Shown: positions 1 to 7,724, numbered from the stretch's first letter. The stretch: 9,248 nt of DNA from CAYVXT01 sp964455485 (GCA_964455485.1 CAYVXT010000067.1:1-9248); one strand, 5' to 3'. The notes: generated from the sequence alone by a model not told the origin. A program made the numbers and translations.

Positions 1-1048
1 TAGAAATTCCTGTTGATCCAACATATCCGATCACATCACCTTGCTCAACCGTTGCTCCGGTCTCTACATCTTTGGCAATCTTTGAAAGATGGGCGTACTG
101 AGTAAGGTAGTTCCCATGTTTAACTTCAACTGTAATACCCAGACCCCCCTTTGATCCTGCGACTGTTACTTTTCCGTCTGCCGTAGCAATAACTGGTGTG
201 CCCGAATCAGCTGCATAATCGATTGCTCGATGAGGTGTAACCTGCTTTGTCACAGGATTTGTGCGCTTATAGCTAAACCCAGAACTTATGTATGCATAAT
301 TTAAAGGAGACTTTAGAAACTGACGTGCGACAGAATTTCCTTCCGCATCATAAAATTTATTATTGAAACGGAAAGCCGTGTAAGTCTTGCCGTCATTTGT
401 AAACTTGGCAGCCAATATTTTTCCAGCTCCTGCATCCTTGCCGTCAAGAGTGCGCTTTTCGTAGACAACGGAAAAAGAGTCCCCTTCGCGGATATCTGTC
501 GCAAAATCAATATCGCTTGAAAAGATGTCTGCGATACCCATCGTGATCTTGTCCTCAAGTCCTGCAGATTGAGCTGCCAAAAACAAAGAGTCCGCAATTG
601 TTCCCTTGGCGACTGCATTCTCAATCACATAAGGAATTTCTTCCTCCGTAGCAACGAAGGCGTCATTCTGTTTTTTTACATGGACCACCGTATCGCTATT
701 TAATGGATATTCCATCGCTGCGAACGCTTCTTGGACAAACACGAGCTTGAGGACCTTTCCGGCGTTCATTTTTGTAAAATCAAAAACATCCTTCGAGGAG
801 CTAAGGATGGAGTGCGCTTGCTCATAGGGAACATTCATACCAGTCATTACCTCGGCGAAGGTATCTCCTGGTTCAATTTTATACTCTTTCACAATACCCT
901 GAGGTAGATCGCTCTGAGGCAACAATTGAAGCGCCTCACCTTGCTTTGATACTGCTTTTACATTCTCCGATGCTCCAATTTTGATGCTAACGAGGGGGAT
1001 GGTCGCAACAATTGCGAGCCCAAGTCCCCACAGGGCAAATTTCTTCAT
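1..1048 (-). CDS. M23 family metallopeptidase, MepM-like (3' end outside window)
   Basis: Probable zinc endopeptidase that cleaves peptidoglycan cross-bridges at the cell surface. The 349 residues visible start with a signal or anchor (residues 4-22, hydrophobic, after MKK). Residues 55-105 form a LysM/OapA-like region beginning YKIEPGDTF. Residues 140-245 resemble the middle domain of MepM/Csd3 proteins (DIDFATDIREGDSF, then ILAAKFTNDGKTYTAFRF). The M23 catalytic domain begins near 250 with HRAIDYA, giving H273 and D277 of the HxxxD zinc motif, then H311 (KHGNYL) and H320 (YAHLS). The last zinc ligand motif (HxH, usually in GPHLHYE) would come just after GSTGIS, where the window ends. The start at 1048 is the first ATG after a good promoter; the leader would be only about three bases and there is no Shine-Dalgarno. 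It is separated from the upstream ATPase gene by a terminator and so is probably its own unit. The family is certain; the exact bond cleaved is not. Confidence 0.93.
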   Translation of the reverse strand, partial: MKKFALWGLGLAIVATIPLVSIKIGASENVKAVSKQGEALQLLPQSDLPQGIVKEYKIEPGDTFAEVMTGMNVPYEQAHSILSSSKDVFDFTKMNAGKVLKLVFVQEAFAAMEYPLNSDTVVHVKKQNDAFVATEEEIPYVIENAVAKGTIADSLFLAAQSAGLEDKITMGIADIFSSDIDFATDIREGDSFSVVYEKRTLDGKDAGAGKILAAKFTNDGKTYTAFRFNNKFYDAEGNSVARQFLKSPLNYAYISSGFSYKRTNPVTKQVTPHRAIDYAADSGTPVIATADGKVTVAGSKGGLGITVEVKHGNYLTQYAHLSKIAKDVETGATVEQGDVIGYVGSTGIS

Positions 1049-1057
1049 AGGCTATAT

Positions 1058-1086
1058 ATTGTAGCGAAAAATGGAGCGCTTTTCAA
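1058..1086 (-). promoter_or_regulatory. Sigma70-type promoter of the M23 peptidase gene
   Basis: On the minus strand TTGAAA (1081-1086) and TACAAT (1058-1063) are separated by exactly 17 bases. The -10 ends nine bases before the ATG, so transcription should start only two or three bases upstream of it, giving a nearly leaderless mRNA. The -35 lies in the loop side of the terminator hairpin of the preceding gene. Confidence 0.65.
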
Positions 1087-1091
1087 GCTCC
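1067..1091 (-). terminator. Intrinsic terminator after the P-type ATPase gene
   Basis: Read on the minus strand, 1091-1073 folds as GGA-GCTT-GAA-AAGC-GC-TCC (inner stem of four pairs, outer stem of three pairs, a two-base bulge; a GGAGC/GCTCC stem is an alternative). ATTTTT follows at 1072-1067. It lies 15 bases beyond the ATPase stop codon. It would end the cluster transcript and isolate the peptidase gene, whose promoter it overlaps. Confidence 0.6.
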
Positions 1092-1105
1092 TAAAAACCC
1101 TTATT

Positions 1106-3043
1106 TTATGAGGCTTTAAACAATCTTAGTCCATTAAGTATCACCAAAATCGCTACCCCTGTGTCGGCAGCAATGGCAATGCCGAGATTCGATATACCAA
1201 AGACGGCAAGGACGATGAATGCGAGCTTGGAAATGAGCGCTGCAGTCACGTTCTGTTTTACGGTACGTAGCGCCTTTTTGGAAAGCCCCACGGCGTACGG
1301 AATGTTCAGGATGCTGTCATTCATGAGAGCAATGTCAGCCGTTTCAATTGCCACGTCCGATCCCTTTGCCCCCATGGCTATACCAACATTTGAAAGTGCC
1401 AAAGATGGAGCATCATTGACTCCGTCACCGACCATCGCCACCGATCCGTATTTGTCTTTGAGCATCTGAATCTTCTTCACCTTTTCATCAGGAAGAAGAG
1501 ATCCGTGTGCCTCCTTGATGCCGAGAGCTTCAGCAACATATGAAGCGGTGTGCTGATTGTCTCCGGTAAGCATGATAGAAACCACTCCCATTGCAGTAAG
1601 TTTCTCAATCGTCTGCTTGGCTTCATCTTTTATCCTGTCCGAAATGGCAAGAGCGCCCATGATTTTGTTGCCTTCGCTTACAAGGACCACTGTTTTGCCC
1701 TCACGCTCAAGCTTTTCTGTCTTTTCCAAAATTTCCTTGGTTGTGACACCGTGGGCATCCATGAGCTTTAAATTGCCGACGCAGTGCTCCAGATCGTCGC
1801 AAACCATGCAGGTTGCTTTGCCTCCCTTGCCGGCGATGTTCTGGTAATCCTGCATAGTGTGAGGATTGATTCCTTTTTCCTTTGCATAGGCGAGAATACT
1901 TTTTGAGAGGGGGTGGGAAGAAAACTGCTCAACACCCGCTGCGTCTTCAAGCACATCCTTTTCCGTGAAGCCATTGAAAGCGATTACATCGGATATGTAT
2001 GGCTCTCCGAGAGTGAGCGTGCCGGTCTTGTCGAATGCAACAGCTCTGACGTTCTTGAGTTCCTCGAGGTGCTTGCCGCCCTTGATAAGCACACCTCGAT
2101 GCGACGCTCCGCCGATTGCCGATGTAATGGCGACAGGAGTGGAAATAACAAGAGCGCACGGACATGCGATAACGAGAAGCGTGATCGCCCTCTCAAGCCA
2201 TATTACAAAAGGTTCACCAGTTATGAGAGGCAGCGCAGCAGCAAGGATGAGAGCAATTAGAACGACCGACGGCGTATAATATTTCGCAAAACGATCAATG
2301 AATTCCTGTGTAGGAGCCTTTGCCTTCTGTGCCTGTTCGACAAGTGCGATGATCTTTGAAAAAGTAGAATTCTTGCTCTCCTTAGTCACCTCGATCTCCA
2401 AATATCCATTTTCATTGAGAGTTCCGGCAAAAATAGTGTCGCCCTCTCGTTTATCCTTGGGGATAGATTCACCAGTGATAGTCGCTTCATTTACTGCTGA
2501 TAGGCCTTTGATGACTTTGCCGTCGAGTGGAATGAGTTCACCAGGCTTTACTCGTACAATTTGTCCTACAAGAACTTCGCTTACTGGAATAGTCTTTCCA
2601 TCAAGAAGCGTTGCCGTCTGTGGCGACTTATGAAGAAGCGCCTGAAGTGCCCTTCGTGATCGGTCTATACCGTAGTCTTCGAATGCCTCTGCAAGCGAGA
2701 AGAAGAATATTACAGCCGCTGCTTCGGGAAGTTCTCCGAGATATATCGCCCCGAGCGAAGCGATGACAACAAGAAAGTCGATATTGAGAAATTTCTGTTT
2801 TGAGAGTCCGCGCCACGCTCCTTTGATGACGTAGATGCCACCAGAGAGAATGGCGAGATAATAGATAGCCGTCACTATTACCGAATCAACGTCGAAAAGA
2901 TTGAGAAAAAAACCTGCAACAACGGAAATTCCCGCAAGCCAGGTAAGAAGTTTTTTCCAGTTTATCTGCACTGTCGAAACGCCAGAGGTTTTATCCTCGG
3001 GCTCGCAGTGGTCACATGCGTTATTTTGAATTTCACTTGTCAT
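1106..3043 (-). CDS. zntA: Heavy-metal-translocating P1B-type ATPase (Zn/Cd/Pb class)
   Basis: Exports soft divalent metals across the cytoplasmic membrane using ATP. All core motifs are present: TGES (190-193, actuator), CPC (294-296, metal site in TM6), DKTGT with phosphorylated D338, HP (H377-P378, nucleotide binding), TGDN (493-496) and GDGVND (539-544). K606 in TM7 and D627 in TM8 (AADTGVAILV) correspond to the lysine and aspartate of ZntA, which points to Zn/Cd/Pb rather than Cu. Eight membrane segments fit near 31-50, 55-75, 88-103, 106-121, 255-276, 284-305, 598-617 and 620-640. The usual N-terminal HMA domain is missing; only a short tail with C10, H12 and C13 remains. The nucleotide domain carries an odd cysteine cluster, C412, C415, H420 and C421, just before the conserved VGN. 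It is the last gene of the cluster, three bases after the 65-residue gene. The metal class is an inference from the K/D pair. Confidence 0.95.
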   Translation of the reverse strand: MTSEIQNNACDHCEPEDKTSGVSTVQINWKKLLTWLAGISVVAGFFLNLFDVDSVIVTAIYYLAILSGGIYVIKGAWRGLSKQKFLNIDFLVVIASLGAIYLGELPEAAAVIFFFSLAEAFEDYGIDRSRRALQALLHKSPQTATLLDGKTIPVSEVLVGQIVRVKPGELIPLDGKVIKGLSAVNEATITGESIPKDKREGDTIFAGTLNENGYLEIEVTKESKNSTFSKIIALVEQAQKAKAPTQEFIDRFAKYYTPSVVLIALILAAALPLITGEPFVIWLERAITLLVIACPCALVISTPVAITSAIGGASHRGVLIKGGKHLEELKNVRAVAFDKTGTLTLGEPYISDVIAFNGFTEKDVLEDAAGVEQFSSHPLSKSILAYAKEKGINPHTMQDYQNIAGKGGKATCMVCDDLEHCVGNLKLMDAHGVTTKEILEKTEKLEREGKTVVLVSEGNKIMGALAISDRIKDEAKQTIEKLTAMGVVSIMLTGDNQHTASYVAEALGIKEAHGSLLPDEKVKKIQMLKDKYGSVAMVGDGVNDAPSLALSNVGIAMGAKGSDVAIETADIALMNDSILNIPYAVGLSKKALRTVKQNVTAALISKLAFIVLAVFGISNLGIAIAADTGVAILVILNGLRLFKAS

Positions 3044-3046
3044 CGA

Positions 3047-3244
3047 TTATTTATTACTACCCTTGCTCTTTGCGGCATTTTTCAAATCCTTCCAAAAGGC
3101 CCTGTGTATCGACATTGTGTCCTTAAGGTGTTTGCTAACCAATTTTTTGACGTCGGTTTTTGCGTCGGTGAATACCTCCTTGTGGACACGCACTTCTTCG
3201 TTAGCATGGTCTTTTAAAGATTTTAATATTTTTTGAATGTTCAT
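3047..3244 (-). CDS. Small charged helical protein, unknown function
   Basis: I do not recognise this 65-residue protein. It has no cysteine, no membrane segment and no signal peptide. It is rich in Lys, Asp and Glu, with four histidines (H13, H21, H39, H47) and a predicted run of amphipathic helices from about residue 2 to 60, so it is probably a soluble cytoplasmic protein. It sits 14 bases after the SurA-N-like gene and three bases before the ATPase start, so it is almost certainly co-transcribed and perhaps translationally coupled with the ATPase. The tight placement and coding-like composition support a real gene. An accessory or metal-sensing role for the ATPase is only a guess from position. 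Confidence 0.7.
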   Translation of the reverse strand: MNIQKILKSLKDHANEEVRVHKEVFTDAKTDVKKLVSKHLKDTMSIHRAFWKDLKNAAKSKGSNK

Positions 3245-3258
3245 AGGTTTAAATTTGA

Positions 3259-3921
3259 TTAATAATTAACGTAGTACTTAATCTTCGCACTTGCTGTCAG
3301 ATCAGCTACCCACTTTTGTGCTTCTTGCTGAAATTTCTGCTGTTTAAGCTGATCACCAATCTGCTTTCTGAAATCTTCCATTTTCACGTCTTTCGGAGAA
3401 GTGGCCTTTGAATCTTTGATGTAGGTATCTATTTCTGCATCGGTGATCGTCACCTTGTCAGCAAGCAATTTTTCCAGTTTCTTCTGGATGGTTATTTGCT
3501 CTCGAAGTTTTTCCTCTGTCATACCTTGCTGAGCAAGTGCCGTTTCAAGGGTCCCGCCTTGTGCAGTGACTTGAGTCTTTATCTTATCAATTTCCGCGTC
3601 AACTTCCTCTTTGGTCGCAGTCACTTTTTTCTTGTTCAGCTCAGTCTCGATAAGTTTTTTATCGATGATCGCTTCGAGAGCCTGCTTGCCACCCTGCTTC
3701 TCAAGTTCCTTGATAACTGAAAGACGACTGATCGGACTGCCGTTTACCGTTGCGGCCACAAAGACACCTTTAGCAAAGAACAATGCAATGAGGATAAGAA
3801 CAACTGCGACACCGATCGCAATAACGAGCGGTTTGGGCTTCTTAAATTTCAAGTTTACATACCCTGATTTGTGTTCTTGCGGGAAGTTCTGTGTTTCTAA
3901 TTTATTTATGTCCTGTTCCAT
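3259..3921 (-). CDS. Membrane-anchored SurA N-terminal-like chaperone protein
   Basis: Probable extracytoplasmic folding helper of the SurA/PrsA type. Residues 1-30 are a charged cytoplasmic tail ending KFKKPKP, and 32-50 form one membrane segment. VNGSPISRLSV (59-69) is the typical start of a SurA N-terminal domain (VNGxxI). Helices follow to about 155 (EAIIDKKLIETELNKKK, then TKEEVDAEIDKIK), with a closing helical part at 159-210. At 220 residues it lacks the parvulin PPIase domain that full SurA and PrsA carry, so it would be a holdase-like protein rather than an isomerase. It has no cysteines, so it is not itself a redox protein. It lies 11 bases after a DsbA-like gene, and pairing of thiol oxidases with a SurA-like protein suits secreted-protein folding. 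The family call is good; the client proteins are unknown. Confidence 0.82.
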   Translation of the reverse strand: MEQDINKLETQNFPQEHKSGYVNLKFKKPKPLVIAIGVAVVLILIALFFAKGVFVAATVNGSPISRLSVIKELEKQGGKQALEAIIDKKLIETELNKKKVTATKEEVDAEIDKIKTQVTAQGGTLETALAQQGMTEEKLREQITIQKKLEKLLADKVTITDAEIDTYIKDSKATSPKDVKMEDFRKQIGDQLKQQKFQQEAQKWVADLTASAKIKYYVNY

Positions 3922-3932
3922 ATTTTTATATC

Positions 3933-4682
3933 TTAATTATTAATTTTAAGAGCATCGTCTAACATTTTTTTGAATTCCTCATATCCTCTTGGATTCTCAA
4001 TCTTTTTGCCGTTGAGGAAGAAGGTTGGGGTACCTTGAATGCCTAATTTTGTTCCAGTATTTTTATCACGTTCAATGCGATTTTTAACCTCTTGCGAAGT
4101 TACATCTTGTTGGAATTTGGTGAGGTCGAGGCCAAGCTGTTTCGCATATCCTTCAAAAATCTCAGGGGTAGCGTTTTGCTTTTCTCCCCAATCTCTCTGG
4201 TTTTCAAAGACAATATCGTGCATCTCCCAGTATTTTCCTTGTTTGCCGGCGGCTTCAACGGCAGATGCTGATGTCATGCTGTTTTTGTGTCCGGGGAGCG
4301 GAAAGTATCTTACAACAAATTTCACCCTATCTTTATATTCTTCAGACAAGCGTTTTACCACAGGATAGTACGCGCCACATGCTTCGCATTCGAAATCAAG
4401 ATATTCAACAAGCGTGACTGTCCCTTCTTTATTCCCCTTAACCCAATCATCCGATGCAACCGTGAGAAGTTCACTAGTTGGAACAGTCGGTCGAGTCGCT
4501 CCATACCAGAAAAGTCCGCCAATTGCTCCGGCAATGACGAGTATTATCGCGAGCCTCTTTGTCCATTGCTTAACTTTATTTGAGCGTTGATGTAGCTGTT
4601 CTTCTCTGGCTTTTTCTTGTCGCCTTATCTCTTTTCGCTCTTTTTTGGTGAGCGGTTTATTATTTTGTTCATTCAATTCCAT
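3933..4682 (-). CDS. DsbA-family thiol:disulfide oxidoreductase, membrane anchored (CEAC)
   Basis: Probably forms or rearranges disulfides in proteins outside the cytoplasmic membrane. A highly charged cytoplasmic tail (1-43, KKERKEIRRQEKAREE) precedes one membrane segment at 44-61. The thioredoxin fold then starts near 72. The active site is C99-E-A-C102 in DFECEACGAYYP, and the cis-proline loop is GTPTFF with P219. The helical insert lies between about 130 and 205. Only the two active-site cysteines are present. The overall form is Thioredoxin_4/DsbA-like as in other CPR proteins. The acidic residue in the CxxC centre differs from the CPFC of the sister protein at 6987-7724, so the two probably differ in redox potential or client. 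The ATG at 4682 has no Shine-Dalgarno; it is preceded by AT-rich sequence 23 bases long after the previous stop. Confidence 0.9.
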   Translation of the reverse strand: MELNEQNNKPLTKKERKEIRRQEKAREEQLHQRSNKVKQWTKRLAIILVIAGAIGGLFWYGATRPTVPTSELLTVASDDWVKGNKEGTVTLVEYLDFECEACGAYYPVVKRLSEEYKDRVKFVVRYFPLPGHKNSMTSASAVEAAGKQGKYWEMHDIVFENQRDWGEKQNATPEIFEGYAKQLGLDLTKFQQDVTSQEVKNRIERDKNTGTKLGIQGTPTFFLNGKKIENPRGYEEFKKMLDDALKINN

Positions 4683-4705
4683 GATGGTATATCAATTAAT
4701 GTTAA

Positions 4706-5782
4706 TTACTTAACGAGCTTTTCCGGTCCCACCGCCCGATCATATCTTCTGCCATCAAACATAATTGTGGGTATTTTGATCGTTTTTATCCTGTTCTCTA
4801 CAATCTCTTTTTGACTAGCTAATCTTGTTTGTATTTCGCCTGAATTGACAGCTTGCCGTATCTTGTTGCGGTCATCTTCTGAGTACCCGATATCAGTGAG
4901 CCATGAAAGGATTTTATCTTCGGCCTCCTTTGCGGTATACATCGTGTTGAATTTTATCTGATAGTCCACATTGTCTGTATCTTTGCCGGTGAACATCCTT
5001 TCCAAAATCTGCCAATCGGCCGGTGTTTTTGCCGAAGGTAATGGATAGAGCTTCACCGCCTCCAGATATGAGGCAATCATCTTAGAATGCGGAAAGCGGT
5101 AACCGTTGGACTGTTTGTTGTCCGGTATTGGGTATACTAGATAGGTGAGGTTGTAGCGGTCTGCAAAGCTGGTTTCTTTAATGTTGCCAAAGAGTTTGGC
5201 ACAGAATTTACAGCTTGGATCGATTATCTCAAGAGCGACAGATTTGCTAGAGTCATATGGTTTGTAGTAGGTGTTGGACTCAGAAATAAATTCTTTCGGA
5301 TTCCACTCTTTAAACCTATTTGGAATCATCGTGATCGTCTCGCCCAAGGTAAACACTCCGTCTTTAGCCCACATGAGCACTTGTCCTTCTTTAACTGACA
5401 CCCAGAATCCTGGTTTTCCAGAGTTTATTCCACAACCCCCACCACCCAATGAACAGGACTCTGGATTATTTGGGTTACAAGTGTCATAGACGAACAAATT
5501 GAGACCACTATTAAGCACCACTAAAAGACTCCACATACTTAGAATCACAAAAACCGAAGCCATGACCCCGATCCATCGGTCAAGAAACCTGGCCAAGCGT
5601 GGCTTGGTGATAATAAATTTACCCAAAAGCTTGGCCTTGGCTTCTTCCTGAAAATTAATATCACATGGCCGGAAAGTCATTTTCCTCAGTGTGCATTTCC
5701 AGGCTTTCTTTGCCAAAGATCGGTAGCTGGCTGAAAATATTCCCAAGATTGCGAAGATGATAAATGCTGCAATGCAAAACAT
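4706..5782 (-). CDS. Two-TM membrane protein with extracytoplasmic thioredoxin-like domain (CKFC)
   Basis: I do not recognise the whole protein. Two hydrophobic segments (about 3-19 and 71-91) flank a strongly basic loop (20-70), so by the positive-inside rule the loop is cytoplasmic and the rest of the protein faces outward. The outer part starts with a Gly- and Cys-rich stretch (C102, C110, C117, with GGGG between the last two). A divergent thioredoxin-like domain follows from about 182, with EIIDPSCKFC giving C191 and C194. A helical insert lies at 230-320, and KIPTIMF with P338 serves as the cis-proline loop. C30 and C40 lie in the cytoplasmic loop and C3 near the outer face. It lies between two redox-type genes, five bases after the aminotransferase gene and 23 before the DsbA-like gene. 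It could be a dedicated reductase, isomerase or oxidase partner of the DsbA-like proteins. It is not a DsbB or VKOR, since the four-helix core is missing. Confidence 0.78.
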   Translation of the reverse strand: MFCIAAFIIFAILGIFSASYRSLAKKAWKCTLRKMTFRPCDINFQEEAKAKLLGKFIITKPRLARFLDRWIGVMASVFVILSMWSLLVVLNSGLNLFVYDTCNPNNPESCSLGGGGCGINSGKPGFWVSVKEGQVLMWAKDGVFTLGETITMIPNRFKEWNPKEFISESNTYYKPYDSSKSVALEIIDPSCKFCAKLFGNIKETSFADRYNLTYLVYPIPDNKQSNGYRFPHSKMIASYLEAVKLYPLPSAKTPADWQILERMFTGKDTDNVDYQIKFNTMYTAKEAEDKILSWLTDIGYSEDDRNKIRQAVNSGEIQTRLASQKEIVENRIKTIKIPTIMFDGRRYDRAVGPEKLVK

Positions 5783-5787
5783 ATTTT

Positions 5788-6984
5788 TTATGAGTTAATG
5801 ATAATTGTTTTAAGTGTCTTCACAAAGAACTCGACTTGTTCTTGAGTATTATTTAGACCGAGCGATACTCTCACCAAAGGCGGATATTTTTTCAGATTTT
5901 TCAAGTAATAGTGACAACAGAAATAGCCACTTCGAACCATGATGTTCTGTGTGGAGAGAAAAATTGCCAGACGATGAGCATCGATCTTGTCGGACCAGAA
6001 GCTCAAGATGGGACTCGGGGAACTATTAATGAGCTTAAGTGTCGGAATTTGAGATAGCTCATTAAAAAGAAACTGTGCGAGTTTTTTTTGGTGAGTATTC
6101 GTAGATACTCCTTCAGGCTTGTAACTTTTGAGCCAGTCGATACAAGTATTTAACCCAACTATTCCGGCAAAATCCTGAAGACCAATTTCCAGTCGACTAC
6201 TCAAATCATCAGAATCAGATATTAGTCGGTATGTTTCGATTTCCACGTCTTCCACCATACCACCGCCGATAAATCCAATATCGAGTGTTGTGAGAAGTGA
6301 TTTCTTAATGACAATCACCCCAATGCTGGGGCCGTACATTTTGTGTCCGGAAAAAAATAGTGCGTCAAAATCACTCTTTGAGATGATGTCCCAATTATGA
6401 CTTATACCTTGGGCGGCATCAATGAGAATAATGCCACCTGTCTTGTGGAGATCATTTGCAATTTCCTTCAGATTCACAAGTTCCCTGCCATCAATGTTTG
6501 ACATGCTGTTTAAGACAGCAATCGCATTTGAAATTTTCTCCTTGTCATAAGACAATGATCCATTTTCTGAACGTTCCAAAACAACTCGTGGAATATTGAG
6601 CCTTTTCGCAAATGCCATGGTTGGCAGAAATACCGAGTTATGCTCAATGTCCGAGGTAATAATTTTCGCAAATCTCCGCGGTAGCTGACCGAGAACCAGA
6701 TTTATACCGTAGGTGGTATTAAGTGTGAATGCTACTGCATATTCAGAAGGCGACTTACCTACAAAGGCCAGCACTTTTTTTCTTGTTTCTTGTATTTTCT
6801 CGTCCAATTTTATACCCCAGTCATACTTTACCCGCCCACCACAAGAGTTATATTCTTGATAATACTCCGCCATAGCATCAATAACCTGCTGTGGACGCAT
6901 TGTTTGGCACGCTGAATCAAGATAGATAGTTTCTTTACGGAGATATTCGAAATTCTGAATATTATTTGTTAATTGTTGATTCAT
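5788..6984 (-). CDS. Class V aminotransferase-fold PLP enzyme, cysteine desulfurase-like
   Basis: A cytoplasmic PLP enzyme of the SufS/Csd-kynureninase group, 398 residues, a normal length. The cofactor lysine is K215 in SGHKMYGP; D189 and Q192 (DAAQG) and H115 (IEHNSV) are the usual PLP contacts. R372 in VRVSLGLNNTQEQV matches the substrate arginine of SufS. The RSGYFCC loop puts C356 at the position of the catalytic cysteine of SufS (RxGxxC), with a second cysteine, C357, next to it. The N-terminus reads YLDSACQTMRP rather than the common LDNAAT, with extra cysteines C26 and C48. It lies two bases after the DsbA-like gene and five before the thioredoxin-like membrane protein. No SufU, IscU or other Fe-S gene is visible. 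Desulfurase activity is likely but not proven; a lyase or epimerase role is possible. Confidence 0.88.
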   Translation of the reverse strand: MNQQLTNNIQNFEYLRKETIYLDSACQTMRPQQVIDAMAEYYQEYNSCGGRVKYDWGIKLDEKIQETRKKVLAFVGKSPSEYAVAFTLNTTYGINLVLGQLPRRFAKIITSDIEHNSVFLPTMAFAKRLNIPRVVLERSENGSLSYDKEKISNAIAVLNSMSNIDGRELVNLKEIANDLHKTGGIILIDAAQGISHNWDIISKSDFDALFFSGHKMYGPSIGVIVIKKSLLTTLDIGFIGGGMVEDVEIETYRLISDSDDLSSRLEIGLQDFAGIVGLNTCIDWLKSYKPEGVSTNTHQKKLAQFLFNELSQIPTLKLINSSPSPILSFWSDKIDAHRLAIFLSTQNIMVRSGYFCCHYYLKNLKKYPPLVRVSLGLNNTQEQVEFFVKTLKTIIINS

Positions 6985-6986
6985 GA

Positions 6987-7724
6987 CTATTTTTCTTGTA
7001 ATGCCTGCTCGACGATTTGTTTTATTGAAGCATATGGCTGTGCGCCAGAGAGTGGATATTTTTTACCATCCTTTCCGACCACGATACTCCACGGCGTTCC
7101 GTTGCCACCTGTTGCCTGTGCGTTCTCTACTTCATCTTGGATGTGTTTGTCATATCTCGTGCTTGCAAGACAGGTGTTAAATTTTGCCTTATCTAATCCG
7201 ACATATTCCGCAATCTTTGGAAGTTCAGCTAAATCCAGTCCGTTGTTTGCAGGAGTCACTTCATACAAACGGTCTGCATACTCCCAGAACTTGTCATTTC
7301 CTCCTAATTCATTGGCGCACTCCATAGCAACAGCTTCTTTCCGCGCTTTAGAGTGAAGCTGATCAAGTGGAAAATGTCGATACACCCAAGCTACTTTTCC
7401 GTCTTTGCCGTAGGTATCGATTACTTCTTTCATTGTTGTATGAAATCTCTTACAGAACGGGCATTCGGTATCCGAGTATTCGACTATCTTCACAGGTGCG
7501 TTTATATCACCTCGGATGTGATCTTTAGATGTGACAGGTGTCATCTGTTCTAGGTCACCTGTTTGCTGAGCCACTTGCTGTTGTTGTGGCTGATTTGCAG
7601 TACCGGCCGTAGGTGCTTTTCCACCACTGTAAATTACTGCTCCTGCAATGATTACTCCAGCAATAACTACAGCTATGGGCATTGCCAGTGTATTTTTTTG
7701 TATTGTTTCTTTGTTTTCTTCCAT
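6987..7724 (-). CDS. DsbA-family thiol:disulfide oxidoreductase, membrane anchored (CPFC)
   Basis: Probable disulfide-forming enzyme on the outer face of the cytoplasmic membrane. A short cytoplasmic tail is followed by a membrane segment (14-32). A Gln-rich linker (36-60) leads to a thioredoxin fold starting near 67 (DHIRGDINAPVKIVEYSD). The active site is C88-P-F-C91 and the cis-proline loop is NGTPWSIVV with P211. A second cysteine pair, C136 and C185, sits in the helical insert; in some DsbA proteins, such as the mycobacterial one, a similar pair makes a structural disulfide. The protein ends GAQPYASIKQIVEQAL, typical for this group. It is the first gene of the tight cluster, 63 bases after the small membrane protein gene; the start region carries an inverted repeat (7724-7790). 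Confidence 0.93.
   Translation of the reverse strand: MEENKETIQKNTLAMPIAVVIAGVIIAGAVIYSGGKAPTAGTANQPQQQQVAQQTGDLEQMTPVTSKDHIRGDINAPVKIVEYSDTECPFCKRFHTTMKEVIDTYGKDGKVAWVYRHFPLDQLHSKARKEAVAMECANELGGNDKFWEYADRLYEVTPANNGLDLAELPKIAEYVGLDKAKFNTCLASTRYDKHIQDEVENAQATGGNGTPWSIVVGKDGKKYPLSGAQPYASIKQIVEQALQEK

Noticed and set aside
313..624. 103-residue minus-strand reading frame
   Set aside because: It overlaps the M23 peptidase in another frame; the peptidase frame carries clear family motifs throughout this stretch.
1161..2633. Several plus-strand reading frames of 70-115 residues
   Set aside because: All lie antisense to the P-type ATPase, whose motifs cover the region; they show no domain features of their own.
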